A DNA stretch of 64,000 nt. Source: Bacillus sp. N13C7 (GTDB lineage: Bacteria; Bacillota; Bacilli; Bacillales; Bacillaceae). The notes under the pieces are model-generated. The model ran no database searches. It was given only the letters and a program-made list of their open reading frames with translations, and was not told the DNA's origin. This document shows, piece by piece, positions 42,675 through 52,607 of this stretch. The stretch spans positions 298,140 to 362,139 of the forward strand of contig NZ_JALAMO010000005.1 in NCBI RefSeq assembly GCF_026790065.1. Direction: 5' to 3'. Numbering within the stretch: position 1 is the first letter of the stretch; every line of letters starts with the position of its first letter. The position numbers and the translations under genes are program-made.

Positions 42675-42995
42675 CTACATTTGCATTCTCATAATCTCCT
42701 GATACGCTTCCACAGCTTTATTGCGGAACTCTGTTGCAGCCGTCAGAGAGATGCTTGCTTTTTGAGCGGCTATCATGACCTCATCAAGATTTACATCTTT
42801 TCCTGCAGCTAAGGCATTAGTCATGTTGTCAGAAGCTATTTGGGACTCATTTAACGAACTAATAGAGTTTTTTAAAAGCTCCGAAAAGCTTGTTTGATTT
42901 GAAGAATCTGTTTTTTGGCTATTGTTTACTTGATTTGTTGCATTTTGAGTGTTTTGAGTATTTTGAACCTGAAAAGGAGAAATTGCATTAATCAC
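42675..42995 (-). CDS. fliE: Flagellar hook-basal body protein FliE
   Basis: Rod adaptor joining the MS ring to the rod. The 106-residue protein has a low-complexity N-terminus (QNTQNTQNATNQ) and the C-terminal motif KASISLTAATEFRNKAVEAYQEI. GTG at 42995 is nine bases from AAGG; an ATG two codons earlier is only three bases away. Confidence 0.94.
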   Translation of the reverse strand: MINAISPFQVQNTQNTQNATNQVNNSQKTDSSNQTSFSELLKNSISSLNESQIASDNMTNALAAGKDVNLDEVMIAAQKASISLTAATEFRNKAVEAYQEIMRMQM

Positions 42996-43006
42996 ATTCA
43001 TTCACC

Positions 43007-43459
43007 TTACTTTCCGATTTCTAACGCCTTCATCAGCATTCCCTTTGTGGCATTCATCGCAGTGACATTCGCCTCGTATGATCTGGTGCTGCTGACAAGG
43101 TCAACCATTTCCTTTAATGGATCAACATTAGGCTTTTGTACATATCCCTCAGCATTTGCATCAGGGTCTGTCGGATCATAAACAAGATTAAAATTCGAAT
43201 CATCTTCTGTGATTTTTGAAACTTTCACACCGCTTCCAGCATTGCCGCTTCCGCTCATCTGTGAATTGAGAATAGAAGAGAACGATTCACCCTTTGACTG
43301 AAGAGAAACCATTTTTCTTCTGTAAGGCACCCACTCTCCGTTCACCTGCTTAGCTCTTGTCGTATCCATATTAGCCAAGTTAGACGACACCACGTCCATT
43401 CTGACACGCTGAGCAGTTAAAGCTGATGCTGAAACGTTTAAGCTATGAAAAGCTGTCAT
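43007..43459 (-). CDS. flgC: Flagellar rod protein FlgC
   Basis: Proximal rod subunit. The 150-residue protein has the N-terminal rod motif (SALTAQRVRMDVVSSNLANMDTT) and the C-terminal VDLVSSTRSYEANVTAMN. The second of two tandem ATG codons has better spacing from AGGAGG and overlaps the flgB stop as TGATG. Confidence 0.96.
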   Translation of the reverse strand: MTAFHSLNVSASALTAQRVRMDVVSSNLANMDTTRAKQVNGEWVPYRRKMVSLQSKGESFSSILNSQMSGSGNAGSGVKVSKITEDDSNFNLVYDPTDPDANAEGYVQKPNVDPLKEMVDLVSSTRSYEANVTAMNATKGMLMKALEIGK

Positions 43460-43848
43460 CATTTTCCTCCTGTTAATACGGTCTTCAGCGAATTAAATTT
43501 GCCGTTCATTCTTTCAACTAAAGCTTGATAGTTGATTTGATTTTGCGCTAATTCTGTCATCTCTTTGTCAACATCAACATTGTTTCCATTTTGCTGATAC
43601 GATGTATTCTTGCTTGTTACGATTGAATAATTCGAATCAGTATCAGAAAAATCAACATGACGATAGTCTGTTTTTATCGCATCAAGACGAGAGGATTCTT
43701 GATCTAATAAATTTTGGAAAGAAACTTTTTTTGCCTTATAGTTCGGTGTATCTATATTAGCGATATTATTAGTTATGACTTTTTGCTTAATATCCGCTCT
43801 GCTCAAGGCATTTTCAAGATTTTGTATCGTTCCAGAAAATAAGCCCAA
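43459..43848 (-). CDS. flgB: Flagellar rod protein FlgB
   Basis: Proximal rod subunit and first gene of the 32-gene fla/che operon. The 129-residue protein has the rod motif (ADIKQKVITNNIANIDTPNYKA) and a C-terminal helix. The start is taken as TTG at 43846-43848, about eight bases after GGAGG; a GTG two codons earlier lies too close to it. Confidence 0.94.
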   Translation of the reverse strand: MGLFSGTIQNLENALSRADIKQKVITNNIANIDTPNYKAKKVSFQNLLDQESSRLDAIKTDYRHVDFSDTDSNYSIVTSKNTSYQQNGNNVDVDKEMTELAQNQINYQALVERMNGKFNSLKTVLTGGK

Positions 43849-43907
43849 ATCCACTTACCTCCATTTCAGTTTTTTTCACCCTCAATATCCTTGTCGAGAA
43901 TTGTAAA

Positions 43908-43913
43908 ACTATA
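43908..43913 (-). promoter_or_regulatory. Candidate -10 of the sigma-A fla/che promoter
   Basis: Minus strand TATAGT about 60 bases before flgB. Only a weak -35 (CTGTTA, 16 bases upstream) accompanies it. B. subtilis has a sigma-A promoter in this region; the exact match to this hexamer is uncertain. Confidence 0.35.
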
Positions 43914-43992
43914 TGCTTATTGTAAGAAATAACAGGCATAAAGTCTATGAAGATCGTGTAAAAAAATGTGCTCACAATTATCTATTTTATAA

Positions 43993-44010
43993 CTAGGTAT
44001 ATAGTCCTAG
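43993..44010. promoter_or_regulatory. Dyad in the fla/che upstream region
   Basis: CTAGG, eight-base A/T centre, CCTAG. It lies between the candidate sigma-D and sigma-A promoters, inside the leader of the sigma-D transcript. CodY, DegU and SwrA are known to act on this region in B. subtilis; which, if any, binds here cannot be told from sequence. Confidence 0.4.
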
Positions 44011-44080
44011 ATTATTTGAACTATGTTTCCCGCTTTGATATAAGCCTGAAAATAGCAGAATTTCTGTTTTTTCTTTATTA

Positions 44081-44106
44081 TTTTCGACATTTTTGAGTTT
44101 TTTTGA
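44081..44106 (-). promoter_or_regulatory. Sigma-D promoter of fla/che (PD-3-like)
   Basis: Minus strand: -35-like TCAA (44103-44106), 14-base spacer, -10 GTCGAAAA (44081-44088), a degenerate match to TAAA-N15-GCCGATAT. The 381-base codY-flgB gap (43849-44229) thus holds the codY terminator, this promoter, the dyad and a long A/T-rich leader. Confidence 0.6.
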
Positions 44107-44192
44107 AGATAATTGTAAGCTTTATTAAAATTATTACAAAGAAAGACTTTAAACCCAGGAAATAAAGCTTATCAATTTCCTTTATTTGAGTA

Positions 44193-44223
44193 TAAAAAAG
44201 AACCCCTTTTTAAGGGGTTCTTT
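44193..44223 (-). terminator. Intrinsic terminator after codY
   Basis: Minus strand: AAGAACCCCTT, a 3-base loop, AAGGGGTTCTT, then UUUUUAUA. An 11-bp stem seven bases past the codY stop; it separates codY from fla/che. Confidence 0.9.
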
Positions 44224-44229
44224 CTGTCA

Positions 44230-45009
44230 TTAATGAGATTTTAGATTTTCTAACTCAATTAGGAATTTGTTGTTAAGAACTTTGATATACGTACCTTTCA
44301 TTCCTAATGATCTTGACTCGATAACACCCGCACTTTCCAGCTTTCTGAGTGCGTTCACAATAACAGAGCGGGTAATGCCGACGCGATCTGCGATTTTACT
44401 TGCAACGAGAAGACCTTCGTTTCCGTCAAGCTCTTCAAAAATATGTTCAATCGCTTCAAGCTCACTATAAGAAAGAGAGCTGATAGCCATTTGCACGACA
44501 GCTTTGCTTCTTGCTTCCTCTTCGATTTCTTCTGCTTTTTCTCTCAGGATCTCCATTCCAACAACCGTAGCACCATATTCAGCAAGAATTAAATCATCGT
44601 CATTAAATTGGTCCTGTAAACGTGAAAGAATGAGTGTTCCCAATCTTTCTCCGCCTCCGATAATCGGTACAATTGTTGTTAAACCAGCTTGGAACAGGTC
44701 TCTGTTCTCAACGGGAAAAGCAGTATATTCACTGTTAATATCCAAGTTAGAAGATGTTTCAGGGACATTAAACAGATTTTTTGTATATTCCTCAGGGAAT
44801 TGGCGATCCTCAAGCATTTTTTTCATACGATCATTTTCAATTTGCTGGTTAATAGAATATCCAAGGAGTTTGCCTCGGCGGCTTACAACGAAAATATTGG
44901 AATCAATTACATCCCGCAATGTCTCCGCCATTTCCTTGAAGTTTACCGGTTTTCCTGCTGCAGCCTGCAGCATGGAGTTAATAATTCTTGTTTTTTGTAA
45001 TAAAGCCAT
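44230..45009 (-). CDS. codY: GTP- and branched-chain amino acid-sensing repressor CodY
   Basis: Global regulator that represses many genes in rich medium, including fla/che. The 259-residue protein has an N-terminal GAF domain (about 1-155) that binds Ile/Leu/Val, a long helix, and a C-terminal winged helix with [25 protein letters not shown] recognition region near residues 200-225. ATG follows AGGAGG. It ends the codV-clpQ-clpY-codY operon. Confidence 0.97.
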
Positions 45010-45048
45010 GATAAATAATCCTCCTAAACATTCCTCTTATTAAATTTT

Positions 45049-46452
45049 TCACAATATAAATTGACTTAAATCTTTGTTTTTGGCTATCGTTCCGAGCTTT
45101 TCTTCGACATACTGTGGTGTAATCGTTATTTTCTCCATTGTTACATCAGGAGCTTCAAACGACAGATCTTCTAATAGACGTTCAAGTATTGTATGAAGGC
45201 GTCTCGCACCGATATTATCTGTGTCCTGGTTCACATGATAAGCAACTTCAGCAATCTTATGAATAGCTTCGTCAGAAAATTCAAGAGATATACCTTCTGT
45301 CTGCAATAAAGCCTGGTATTGTTTCAGCAGCGCATTATCCGGCTCAACCAAAATTCTCACGAAGTCGTCTACCGTCAGTTTGCTCAGTTCTACACGAATC
45401 GGGAAACGCCCCTGCAACTCAGGAATCAAATCAGATGGTTTGGCCATATGAAACGCTCCTGCTGCAATAAATAACACATGGTCTGTTTTTACTGATCCAT
45501 ACTTAGTGACAACAGTAGAACCCTCAACGATCGGGAGAATGTCCCGCTGAACGCCTTCCCTTGATACATCGGCAGAGGATGACGCGCCGCCGTTTTTTGC
45601 AATTTTATCAATCTCGTCGATAAAGATAATGCCGCTCTCTTCTGCTCTCTGAACAGCTTCCTGGCTGACTTCATCCATATCAATGAGTTTGCTTGCTTCT
45701 TCATTTGTCAGGACTTTTCTGGCTTCTCTGACGGTCATTTTGCGCCGTTTCTTTTTCTTTGGCATTAGTCCGCTCAATGCGTCCTGCATGTTCATGCCCA
45801 TCTGCTCCATACCCGAGCCCTGCAGCATATCAAACATAGAAGGCTGCTGCTCTTCGACTTCTACTGTTACATAGTAGTCTTCAAGCTCTCCTAAAGCCAG
45901 CTGATGCGCCATGCGTTTTCTTTTTTCTTCAATGTTTGCTTCTTCCTGACTCTCTGCCTCATCTTCACCATTCGGCTGGCTGCCGCCAAAAAACATTTCA
46001 AACGGATTTTTCACGCCTGATTGTTTTTTCTTCCCAGGAACTAACAGACGAACAATGCGTTTGTTGGCATTTTCTTCTGCCTGCTCCTTTACTTCATTCA
46101 TTTTCTCTTCTTTTATAAGCCGAACGGACGTCTCCACAAGGTCTCTGACCATTGATTCAACATCCCTGCCTACATAGCCGACTTCGGTGAATTTTGTTGC
46201 TTCAATTTTAATAAATGGCGCACCTGAAAGCTTGGCGATACGTCTGGCAATTTCAGTTTTTCCAACGCCGGTAGGCCCCATCATTAAAATGTTTTTCGGA
46301 ACGACCTCGTCCTTCAGCTTTTCATCCAGAAGACTTCTTCTATAGCGGTTTCTTAATGCCACGGCGACAGCTTTTTTCGCGTTTTGCTGACCGACAATAT
46401 ATTGGTCTAACCGATCTACAATCTGTCTTGGTGTTAACGGATTTTTTTCCAT
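45049..46452 (-). CDS. clpY: ATP-dependent protease ATPase subunit ClpY (HslU)
   Basis: AAA+ unfoldase partner of ClpQ. The 467-residue protein has Walker A GPTGVGKT at 59-66, an I-domain (about 110-245) with a Met-rich stretch, Walker [10 protein letters not shown], and the C-terminal tail ending FIL that activates ClpQ. ATG at 46452 is chosen: AAGGA lies 10 bases upstream. 39 bases separate it from codY. Confidence 0.96.
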   Translation of the reverse strand: MEKNPLTPRQIVDRLDQYIVGQQNAKKAVAVALRNRYRRSLLDEKLKDEVVPKNILMMGPTGVGKTEIARRIAKLSGAPFIKIEATKFTEVGYVGRDVESMVRDLVETSVRLIKEEKMNEVKEQAEENANKRIVRLLVPGKKKQSGVKNPFEMFFGGSQPNGEDEAESQEEANIEEKRKRMAHQLALGELEDYYVTVEVEEQQPSMFDMLQGSGMEQMGMNMQDALSGLMPKKKKRRKMTVREARKVLTNEEASKLIDMDEVSQEAVQRAEESGIIFIDEIDKIAKNGGASSSADVSREGVQRDILPIVEGSTVVTKYGSVKTDHVLFIAAGAFHMAKPSDLIPELQGRFPIRVELSKLTVDDFVRILVEPDNALLKQYQALLQTEGISLEFSDEAIHKIAEVAYHVNQDTDNIGARRLHTILERLLEDLSFEAPDVTMEKITITPQYVEEKLGTIAKNKDLSQFIL

Positions 46453-46468
46453 GCGCCTCAAGTCCTTT

Positions 46469-47014
46469 CTATTCAAGCTCTTCCAGTATGATTTGATCGT
46501 TCGTGTAAACACAAATTTCGCCTGCTGTTTCTAACGCGGCTCTAGCAATCTCACTTGCAGACATGCTTTCACCGGCATGCTTTTTCAAAGCTCTTCCGGC
46601 TGCCAAAGCGTAATTGCCTCCTGATCCAATCGCGAGAATGCCGTCATCTGGTTCGATCACCTCGCCTGTTCCCGATACGAGAAGCAAGGTATCCTGATTC
46701 ATCACAATCAGCATGGCTTCAAGCTTTCTAAGCACTTTGTCGCTGCGCCATTCTTTTGCAAGCTCAACAGCCGCCCGTTTTAAGTTGCCGTTATACTCTT
46801 CAAGCTTAGCTTCAAACTTTTCGAATAAAGTGAAAGCGTCTGCAACAGATCCCGCAAACCCAGCAAGAACCTTCCCATTAAACAGTTTTCTTACTTTTCT
46901 CGCAGTATGTTTCATGACAACAGCCTGACCAAACGTCACTTGGCCGTCTCCGGACATTGCACTTCGTCCCTTATGCTGGACGGCGAATATTGTGGTCGCA
47001 TGAAAAGATGACAT
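46469..47014 (-). CDS. clpQ: ATP-dependent protease peptidase subunit ClpQ (HslV)
   Basis: N-terminal nucleophile peptidase of 181 residues. The usual HslV begins with Thr-Thr right after Met; here the N-terminus is [12 protein letters not shown], a five-residue extension. The B. subtilis enzyme is known to use the N-terminal Ser as nucleophile. The proteasome-like core ([19 protein letters not shown], then [13 protein letters not shown]) is intact. It follows codV by 12 bases. Confidence 0.96.
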   Translation of the reverse strand: MSSFHATTIFAVQHKGRSAMSGDGQVTFGQAVVMKHTARKVRKLFNGKVLAGFAGSVADAFTLFEKFEAKLEEYNGNLKRAAVELAKEWRSDKVLRKLEAMLIVMNQDTLLLVSGTGEVIEPDDGILAIGSGGNYALAAGRALKKHAGESMSASEIARAALETAGEICVYTNDQIILEELE

Positions 47015-47026
47015 AAAGGGCCTCCT

Positions 47027-47941
47027 TTAATTTTTCTTAAAAGCTCTTGGATGGTGAGACATATATGTGTTTCTCAACATTTCCTTCGAAACGTGCGTGT
47101 ATATCTGTGTCGAAGACAGATTGGAATGCCCGAGCAGTTCTTGAACGCTCCTCAAATCCGCTCCTTCGTTTAACAGATGAGTGGCGAACGTATGTCGAAG
47201 CATATGCGGATGGATATGTAAAGTGCCGGACGCTTTTTGGACAAGCCCGCTTAAAATATGTCTGATACCTCGGGCTGTAAGCGGTCCGCCTCTTTGATTC
47301 ACAAATAATAGATCGTGAGGTTCTTTTGCTTTTATCAGCAAGCACTGCCTTCCGCTATTCATATATCTATCCAACGCTTCGCGGGCGTAAGACCCAAAAG
47401 GGATATAGCGCTGCTTCTTGCCTTTACCGTGAACAAGCACAGTGTCCATAAATAAATCTACATCGCTGACAGTTATGGAACAGCATTCACTGACCCTCAT
47501 TCCGGTGGCATAAAGAAGCTCTAACAGCGCTTGATCCCTCATTCCGGCCGGCTGGCTTATATCTGAAACTTCAAACAGTTCTTCAAGCTCTTTTTGATAG
47601 AGAAACTTCGGTATCCGTTTCTCTTGTTTCGGCAAGTGAACAAGCTGAAACGGATTTTCTTCAACAAGCTTTTCTCGCATCAGGAATTTATAAAAGCTTC
47701 TCAATGCAGATATCTTTTTGCTTATTGTTCGTCTCGATAAACCTTTTTCATAGGCTTCTGTCAAAAAAATCCTAGTATCTTGATATGCAGCTTCTTCAAA
47801 TCCATTTATACCTTGAACGCGCAGGAAAGTCTCGAATTCTTCAATTGAATCCACATAATTCACAATAGTATATTGTGAATAATTTTTTTCAATTTGTAAA
47901 TATTCAACGAATAACTTTACGAAATTCTTAACATTCTCCAT
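47027..47941 (-). CDS. codV: Tyrosine recombinase CodV (XerC type)
   Basis: Acts with RipX (XerD) at dif to resolve chromosome dimers. The 304-residue protein has an N-terminal core-binding domain (about 1-100) and a catalytic domain with R149, a Lys in HGKGKKQR, H246/R249, H272 and the nucleophile Y281. It begins the codV-clpQ-clpY-codY operon. Confidence 0.96.
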   Translation of the reverse strand: MENVKNFVKLFVEYLQIEKNYSQYTIVNYVDSIEEFETFLRVQGINGFEEAAYQDTRIFLTEAYEKGLSRRTISKKISALRSFYKFLMREKLVEENPFQLVHLPKQEKRIPKFLYQKELEELFEVSDISQPAGMRDQALLELLYATGMRVSECCSITVSDVDLFMDTVLVHGKGKKQRYIPFGSYAREALDRYMNSGRQCLLIKAKEPHDLLFVNQRGGPLTARGIRHILSGLVQKASGTLHIHPHMLRHTFATHLLNEGADLRSVQELLGHSNLSSTQIYTHVSKEMLRNTYMSHHPRAFKKN

Positions 47942-47971
47942 GCCTAATTCCTCCCCAGAAAGGGCTTTTAA

Positions 47972-48001
47972 ATGGTATCACAAATCGCGTTCAAGTTGCA
48001 A
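47972..48001 (-). promoter_or_regulatory. Candidate sigma-A promoter of codV-clpQ-clpY-codY
   Basis: Minus strand: -35 TTGCAA (47996-48001), 18-base spacer, -10 TACCAT (47972-47977) preceded by TGA (extended -10). About 30 bases before codV. An alternative -35 TTGAAC overlaps the spacer. Confidence 0.5.
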
Positions 48002-48008
48002 TCAATAC

Positions 48009-49316
48009 CTATATTATTTTCGAAATTGTTCGAATTGTCTCAATTGCGCGGTTCGCGTATTGTTCATTCCGCTCTTTTTTATTTTTAATTTTAACAGGCA
48101 ATTCTTTTAAAAGCCCAAAGTTTGCATTCATCGGCTGGAAGTTCTTCTGATTTGTTGTTGTAATATAGTGAGCCATGCTGCCTATTGCTGTTTCCTGAGG
48201 GAAAGTGACAAGCTCTTCTCCTAAAACAAGTTTAGCCGCATTAATGCCTGCTACCAGTCCTGAAGCAGCTGATTCCACATATCCTTCTACTCCCGTCATT
48301 TGGCCTGCAAAGAACAGGTCACTGCGGTTTTTAAATTGATAAGTCGGCTTTAACAGGCTTGGAGAGTTAATGAATGTATTTCTGTGCATCACGCCGTATC
48401 TCACAATTTCTACATTTTCAAGCCCTGGAATCAATTTAAGAACTTCTTTTTGGTCCCCCCATTTTAAATGAGTCTGGAACCCTACAATATTGTAGAGTGT
48501 TCCTGCAGCATCATCCTGTCTGAGCTGAACAACAGCATAAGGGCGCTTTCCTGTAACAGGATGCTCTAAACCAACGGGTTTCATTGGTCCGAAAAGCATT
48601 GTTTTCTTTCCCCGTTTTGCCATGACTTCAATCGGCATGCAGCCTTCAAAGAAGATTTCTTTTTCGAATTCTTTTAACGGGACTGTTTCTGCTGATGTTA
48701 ATGCTTCATGAAAACGGTCAAACTCTTCTTCTGTCATCGGGCAGTTCAAATACGCTGCTTCCCCTTTATCGTAACGGGATTTCAGGTATACTTTATCCAT
48801 ATCAAGGCTGTCTTTTTCTACAATCGGCGCCGCTGCATCATAAAAATATAAATAGTCCTCTCCAGTCAGCTCCTTCAGCTGGGCAGACAACGATTCTGAC
48901 GTTAATGGACCCGTTGCGATAATGGTAGGGCCTTCGGGTATTTCTGTGACTTCTTCATTAATAACAGTTACGTTTGGATGATTTTTTACCCGATTTGTCA
49001 CACTTTCGGCAAATTCATGGCGGTCAACTGCGAGAGCGCCCCCGGCAGGAACGGAACATTCGTCAGCAGCCGCGATGATAGCTGAATCAAGCGCCCGCAT
49101 TTCTTCCTTTAATACACCGACAGCGTTAGCAAGCGTGTTGGAGCGCAGAGAGTTGCTGCACACAAGCTCGGCAAATTTATCTGTATGGTGCGCAGGCGTT
49201 TGTTTAACAGGGCGCATTTCATATAATTTGACTTGAATTCCCCGTTTGGCAAGCTGCCACGCTGCCTCACTACCTGCTAGTCCGGCTCCGATTACATTCA
49301 CTGTTTGTTGGTTCAT
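48009..49316 (-). CDS. trmFO: tRNA (uracil-54-C5)-methyltransferase, folate/FAD-dependent
   Basis: Makes ribothymidine at U54 in Gram-positive tRNA using methylene-tetrahydrofolate (formerly gid). The 435-residue flavoprotein has the FAD motif GAGLAGSEA at residues 10-18, a catalytic Cys region (GQMTGVEGY ... later), and ends in the GidA-like C-terminal domain. It lies 76 bases after topA. Confidence 0.96.
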   Translation of the reverse strand: MNQQTVNVIGAGLAGSEAAWQLAKRGIQVKLYEMRPVKQTPAHHTDKFAELVCSNSLRSNTLANAVGVLKEEMRALDSAIIAAADECSVPAGGALAVDRHEFAESVTNRVKNHPNVTVINEEVTEIPEGPTIIATGPLTSESLSAQLKELTGEDYLYFYDAAAPIVEKDSLDMDKVYLKSRYDKGEAAYLNCPMTEEEFDRFHEALTSAETVPLKEFEKEIFFEGCMPIEVMAKRGKKTMLFGPMKPVGLEHPVTGKRPYAVVQLRQDDAAGTLYNIVGFQTHLKWGDQKEVLKLIPGLENVEIVRYGVMHRNTFINSPSLLKPTYQFKNRSDLFFAGQMTGVEGYVESAASGLVAGINAAKLVLGEELVTFPQETAIGSMAHYITTTNQKNFQPMNANFGLLKELPVKIKNKKERNEQYANRAIETIRTISKII

Positions 49317-49362
49317 CTTTCACATCTCCTAGTTTATTATTCAAGGCCTTCTTTTAACACAC

Positions 49363-49390
49363 AAAGAAGGTGAGCAAGACCCTGCTCACC
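49363..49390 (-). terminator. Weak terminator after topA
   Basis: Minus strand: GGTGAGCA, loop, TGCTCACC, followed by UUCUUUGUG. The eight-bp stem starts just past the topA stop. The U tract is interrupted, so read-through to trmFO is likely. Confidence 0.5.
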
Positions 49391-49391
49391 G

Positions 49392-51467
49392 CTACTTCTG
49401 TGGTTCTTCCTTATAATCGCATTCCACGCATTGGACTTGTATGCCTTTTTTGAGTTTTTTCTCGACGAGCATTTTTCCGCATTTCGGGCATTTTCGTTCA
49501 ATTGGTTTGTCCCAGGAAACGAATTCACAGTCCGGATAACGGTCACAGCCGTAAAAAACCCGTTTCTTTTTCGATTTTCGCTCCACAATATTTCCTTCAC
49601 CGCAGCTCGGGCACTTCACGCCGATCTGTTTTACAATCGGTTTTGTGTTCCGGCAGTCCGGGAAGTTGGAGCAAGCTAAGAATTTACCATACCGGCCCAT
49701 TTTATATACCATTGGAGAACTGCACAATTCACAATCTTCTCCTGCATATTCCGGTTCGATTTCAACTTCCTTCATTTCCGCTTCGGCCTTTTTGACCCGT
49801 TTTTCAAAATCGGTATAGAAGTTATCGATAATCTTAACCCATTCCGTGTTGCCTTCTTCAACATGATCAAGGTCTTTTTCCATTTTTGCCGTAAACTCAA
49901 CATTAATGATTTCAGGGAAGAATTCCATGATCAAGTCAAGGACGATCTGCCCTAGTTCAGTCGGAACAAAGCGTTTATTATCCAAAGCCACGTAGCCGCG
50001 CCGCTGAATGGTATCAAGCGTCGGAGCGTATGTGGAAGGACGGCCGATACCGAGTTCTTCAAGGGTTTTAACGAGACGAGCCTCAGTATAGCGCGGAGGC
50101 GGCTGGGTAAAATGCTGCTCCGGTTCTATATCTTTTGATAATACCGTGTCGCCTTCTTGCAAATCAGGCAGCATCCGGTCTTTTTCTTCCAGTTGGTCGT
50201 CTTTTCCTTCAACATACACCTTCATAAACCCGGAAAACTTGACTTTACTTCCATTTGCACGGAATGTCAAACCGTTGTTTGTCAGGTCGACACTCATTGT
50301 ATCGAGAACTGCAGGCGCCATTTGGCTGGCTACAAAGCGCTCCCAAATTAATTTATACAATCTCATCTGATCTCTGCCAAGTACTGCTTTTAATTCGCTT
50401 GGTTTTCTGAGAACTGACGTCGGGCGGATTGCTTCGTGAGCGTCCTGAGCATTTTCATTCTTTTTAGCAGGCTTTCGTTTGCCGCCTAAGAACTCTTTGC
50501 CGTATGACTGATCAATAAATGCAGCTGCTTCTTCAACCGCCGTATTTGAAATACGCGTTGAATCCGTTCTCATATACGTGATCAGACCGACAGTTCCTTC
50601 TCTTCCAAGATCGATTCCTTCATATAATTGCTGTGCAATCATCATCGTTTTCTTGGCTCTGAAATTGAGTTTGCGGGCCGCTTCCTGCTGCAGGGTGGAA
50701 GTTGTAAAAGGCAATGCCGGATTACGTTTGCGTTCCTTTTTCGTTACTTTTTCAACTGTATATTTATTGCCTTTAAGCTGAGAAAGGATGTCTTTAACAT
50801 CAGCTTCACTATTTAAAGGAAGTTTTTTGCCGTTCTTTCCGAAAAAGCTCGCTTCAAACGTTTCCTGTCCTTTTAAGAACGTGCCGTCAATTGTCCAATA
50901 TTCCTCAGGTTTAAAGTCGTTAATTTCTTTTTCACGGTCAATAATCAAACGGAGGGCAACAGATTGCACACGGCCTGCGCTAAGCCCTTTTTTGACTTTT
51001 TTCCATAGGATTGGACTGATTTTATATCCGACAAGCCTGTCTAAAATACGTCTCGCCTGCTGTGCATCCACTAAATCCATATTGATCATGCGGGGATGCT
51101 TAAACGATTCCTTGATGGCGTCTTTTGTAATTTCATTAAATACCACGCGGCAGTCTGAATTGAGATCCAAATCAAGGCTGTGTGCCAAGTGCCATGCAAT
51201 CGCTTCCCCTTCTCTGTCGGGGTCAGCTGCAAGAAACACTTTTTTGGCTTTTTTTGCAGCGGTTTTAAGCTCTTTTAGTACAGGTCCTTTACCTCGAATG
51301 GTAATGTATTTCGGTTCAAAATTTTGTTCTATGTCAACTCCCATTTGACTTTTTGGAAGATCCCGGACATGTCCCATCGATGCTTTTACTTTATATTTTT
51401 TACCTAAGTAACGTTCAATCGTTTTCGCCTTAGCGGGCGATTCCACGATGACTAGATAATCAGACAT
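49392..51467 (-). CDS. topA: DNA topoisomerase I
   Basis: Relaxes negative supercoils by single-strand passage. The 691-residue protein has the Toprim acidic motif DPDREGEA near residues 82-90, the catalytic Tyr298 in [10 protein letters not shown], and three C-terminal Cys4 zinc ribbons. ATG at 51467 follows GGGGG with six-base spacing; two upstream in-frame starts do not fit. Part of dprA-topA-trmFO. Confidence 0.97.
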   Translation of the reverse strand: MSDYLVIVESPAKAKTIERYLGKKYKVKASMGHVRDLPKSQMGVDIEQNFEPKYITIRGKGPVLKELKTAAKKAKKVFLAADPDREGEAIAWHLAHSLDLDLNSDCRVVFNEITKDAIKESFKHPRMINMDLVDAQQARRILDRLVGYKISPILWKKVKKGLSAGRVQSVALRLIIDREKEINDFKPEEYWTIDGTFLKGQETFEASFFGKNGKKLPLNSEADVKDILSQLKGNKYTVEKVTKKERKRNPALPFTTSTLQQEAARKLNFRAKKTMMIAQQLYEGIDLGREGTVGLITYMRTDSTRISNTAVEEAAAFIDQSYGKEFLGGKRKPAKKNENAQDAHEAIRPTSVLRKPSELKAVLGRDQMRLYKLIWERFVASQMAPAVLDTMSVDLTNNGLTFRANGSKVKFSGFMKVYVEGKDDQLEEKDRMLPDLQEGDTVLSKDIEPEQHFTQPPPRYTEARLVKTLEELGIGRPSTYAPTLDTIQRRGYVALDNKRFVPTELGQIVLDLIMEFFPEIINVEFTAKMEKDLDHVEEGNTEWVKIIDNFYTDFEKRVKKAEAEMKEVEIEPEYAGEDCELCSSPMVYKMGRYGKFLACSNFPDCRNTKPIVKQIGVKCPSCGEGNIVERKSKKKRVFYGCDRYPDCEFVSWDKPIERKCPKCGKMLVEKKLKKGIQVQCVECDYKEEPQK

Positions 51468-51616
51468 TTTCATCCCCCTCAAGAGGTGTTCTCTCTCTTT
51501 TCAAGTATTTCAATTTTATTTTTGCAGCTGTCTTTATTTGGCTTTCAACAATTCATTCTTTATGATGAACGTCATTATTTAAATACAAAACAATATGCAA
51601 CTTTAAATCCTCACTA

Positions 51617-51645
51617 TTATTAAATATTACAATGCCGTTTGTCAA
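51617..51645 (-). promoter_or_regulatory. Candidate sigma-A promoter of topA
   Basis: Minus strand: -35 TTGACA (51640-51645), 17-base spacer, -10 TAATAA (51617-51622, only partly consensus). It lies just after the dprA stop. The 186-base gap between dprA and topA otherwise shows A/T-rich DNA without a clear hairpin. Confidence 0.5.
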
Positions 51646-51653
51646 ACGATAAT

Positions 51654-52547
51654 TCAAAAGGGTTCCGTATATTGAACGTTTCTCTCAGGAAGCTCCTCGA
51701 AAATATCCTCTGCTGACCATATGGCTTTAGCCCCCTGCTGAATCAGTTTAATAGGACCTCCGGCGTAAGGATCAAATAATGAACCGGGCACGGCAAATAC
51801 TTCTCTCCCTTGCTCCAATGCTTGGTATGCAGTAATCAGCGAACCGCTTTTTTCTTTACCCTGCACGACAATAACGCCTTCACTTAATCCGCTAATGATA
51901 CGGTTTCTCATAGGGAAATGCCATTTTTGGGGTTTGGTTTCCGGTGGATGCTCTGACAGAAGGATATGGTGTTTAGCCATGTAATGTGCTAACTGAAGGT
52001 TTTCCCGGGGATAAATGTTCTGAAATCCGCCTGCAATGACGCCGATTGTCCGGCCTTTCGCCTCAATACTTGCAGCATGGGACATTCCGTCTATCCCAGC
52101 CGCCAATCCGCTGACAATCACCCAATCTTTGCGGCAAAGCTCTTTTGTAAGATGATTGACAACATGTATCCCATAAGCTGTTGGATGTCTTGTCCCTACA
52201 ATTCCAATTTTCCTTCCTTTAGAAAGAAGGGTCATATCACCCTTTGCAAACAGGACGGCAGGGGGATCATAGATGGTTTTCAGCCAGAAAGGATATTGCT
52301 TTGAAGAAATCGGGATGGTGTTAATGCCTTGCTCATGATAAACAGCAAGTACACGCTGAAGCTTTGGATAATATTCTTCTATTTTATTTTTTAATGCAGC
52401 TGCCTTTACTTTACCGCGAGTAACAGTTTCGAACACAGGCGATGTCAGCGACATAGACGGATCGGCTTTCCACCATTTTAATAGAAGGGATGGGGATAAT
52501 AATTGATTGATTCTGCAAATCATTAAACAGGCTGCGGCCTGATCCAA
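51654..52547 (-). CDS. dprA: DNA processing protein DprA
   Basis: Loads RecA onto incoming single-stranded DNA during transformation (also called Smf). The 297-residue protein has a SAM-like N-terminal region and the Rossmann-like core with GIVGTRHPTAYG near residue 118 and VIAGGFQNIYPRENLQL. The start is TTG at 52545-52547, eight bases after GGAGG. In B. subtilis it is under competence factor ComK; I did not locate a ComK box. Confidence 0.95.
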   Translation of the reverse strand: MDQAAACLMICRINQLLSPSLLLKWWKADPSMSLTSPVFETVTRGKVKAAALKNKIEEYYPKLQRVLAVYHEQGINTIPISSKQYPFWLKTIYDPPAVLFAKGDMTLLSKGRKIGIVGTRHPTAYGIHVVNHLTKELCRKDWVIVSGLAAGIDGMSHAASIEAKGRTIGVIAGGFQNIYPRENLQLAHYMAKHHILLSEHPPETKPQKWHFPMRNRIISGLSEGVIVVQGKEKSGSLITAYQALEQGREVFAVPGSLFDPYAGGPIKLIQQGAKAIWSAEDIFEELPERNVQYTEPF

Positions 52548-52564
52548 TATATTGACCTCCTTTT

Positions 52565-52600
52565 GACAGAAAAAGCAGGAACAGCCTAGACGGCTGTCCC
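52565..52600 (-). terminator. Intrinsic terminator after sucD
   Basis: Minus strand: GGGACAGCC, loop GTCTA, GGCTGTTCC, then UGCUUUUUCUG. A 9-bp stem with one G-U pair. It ends sucCD just ahead of dprA. Confidence 0.85.
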
Positions 52601-52607
52601 TTCTTTA

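Noticed and set aside
50788..51348. A 186-codon plus-strand open frame
   Set aside because: Antisense shadow of topA; Ser-rich and without a ribosome site.
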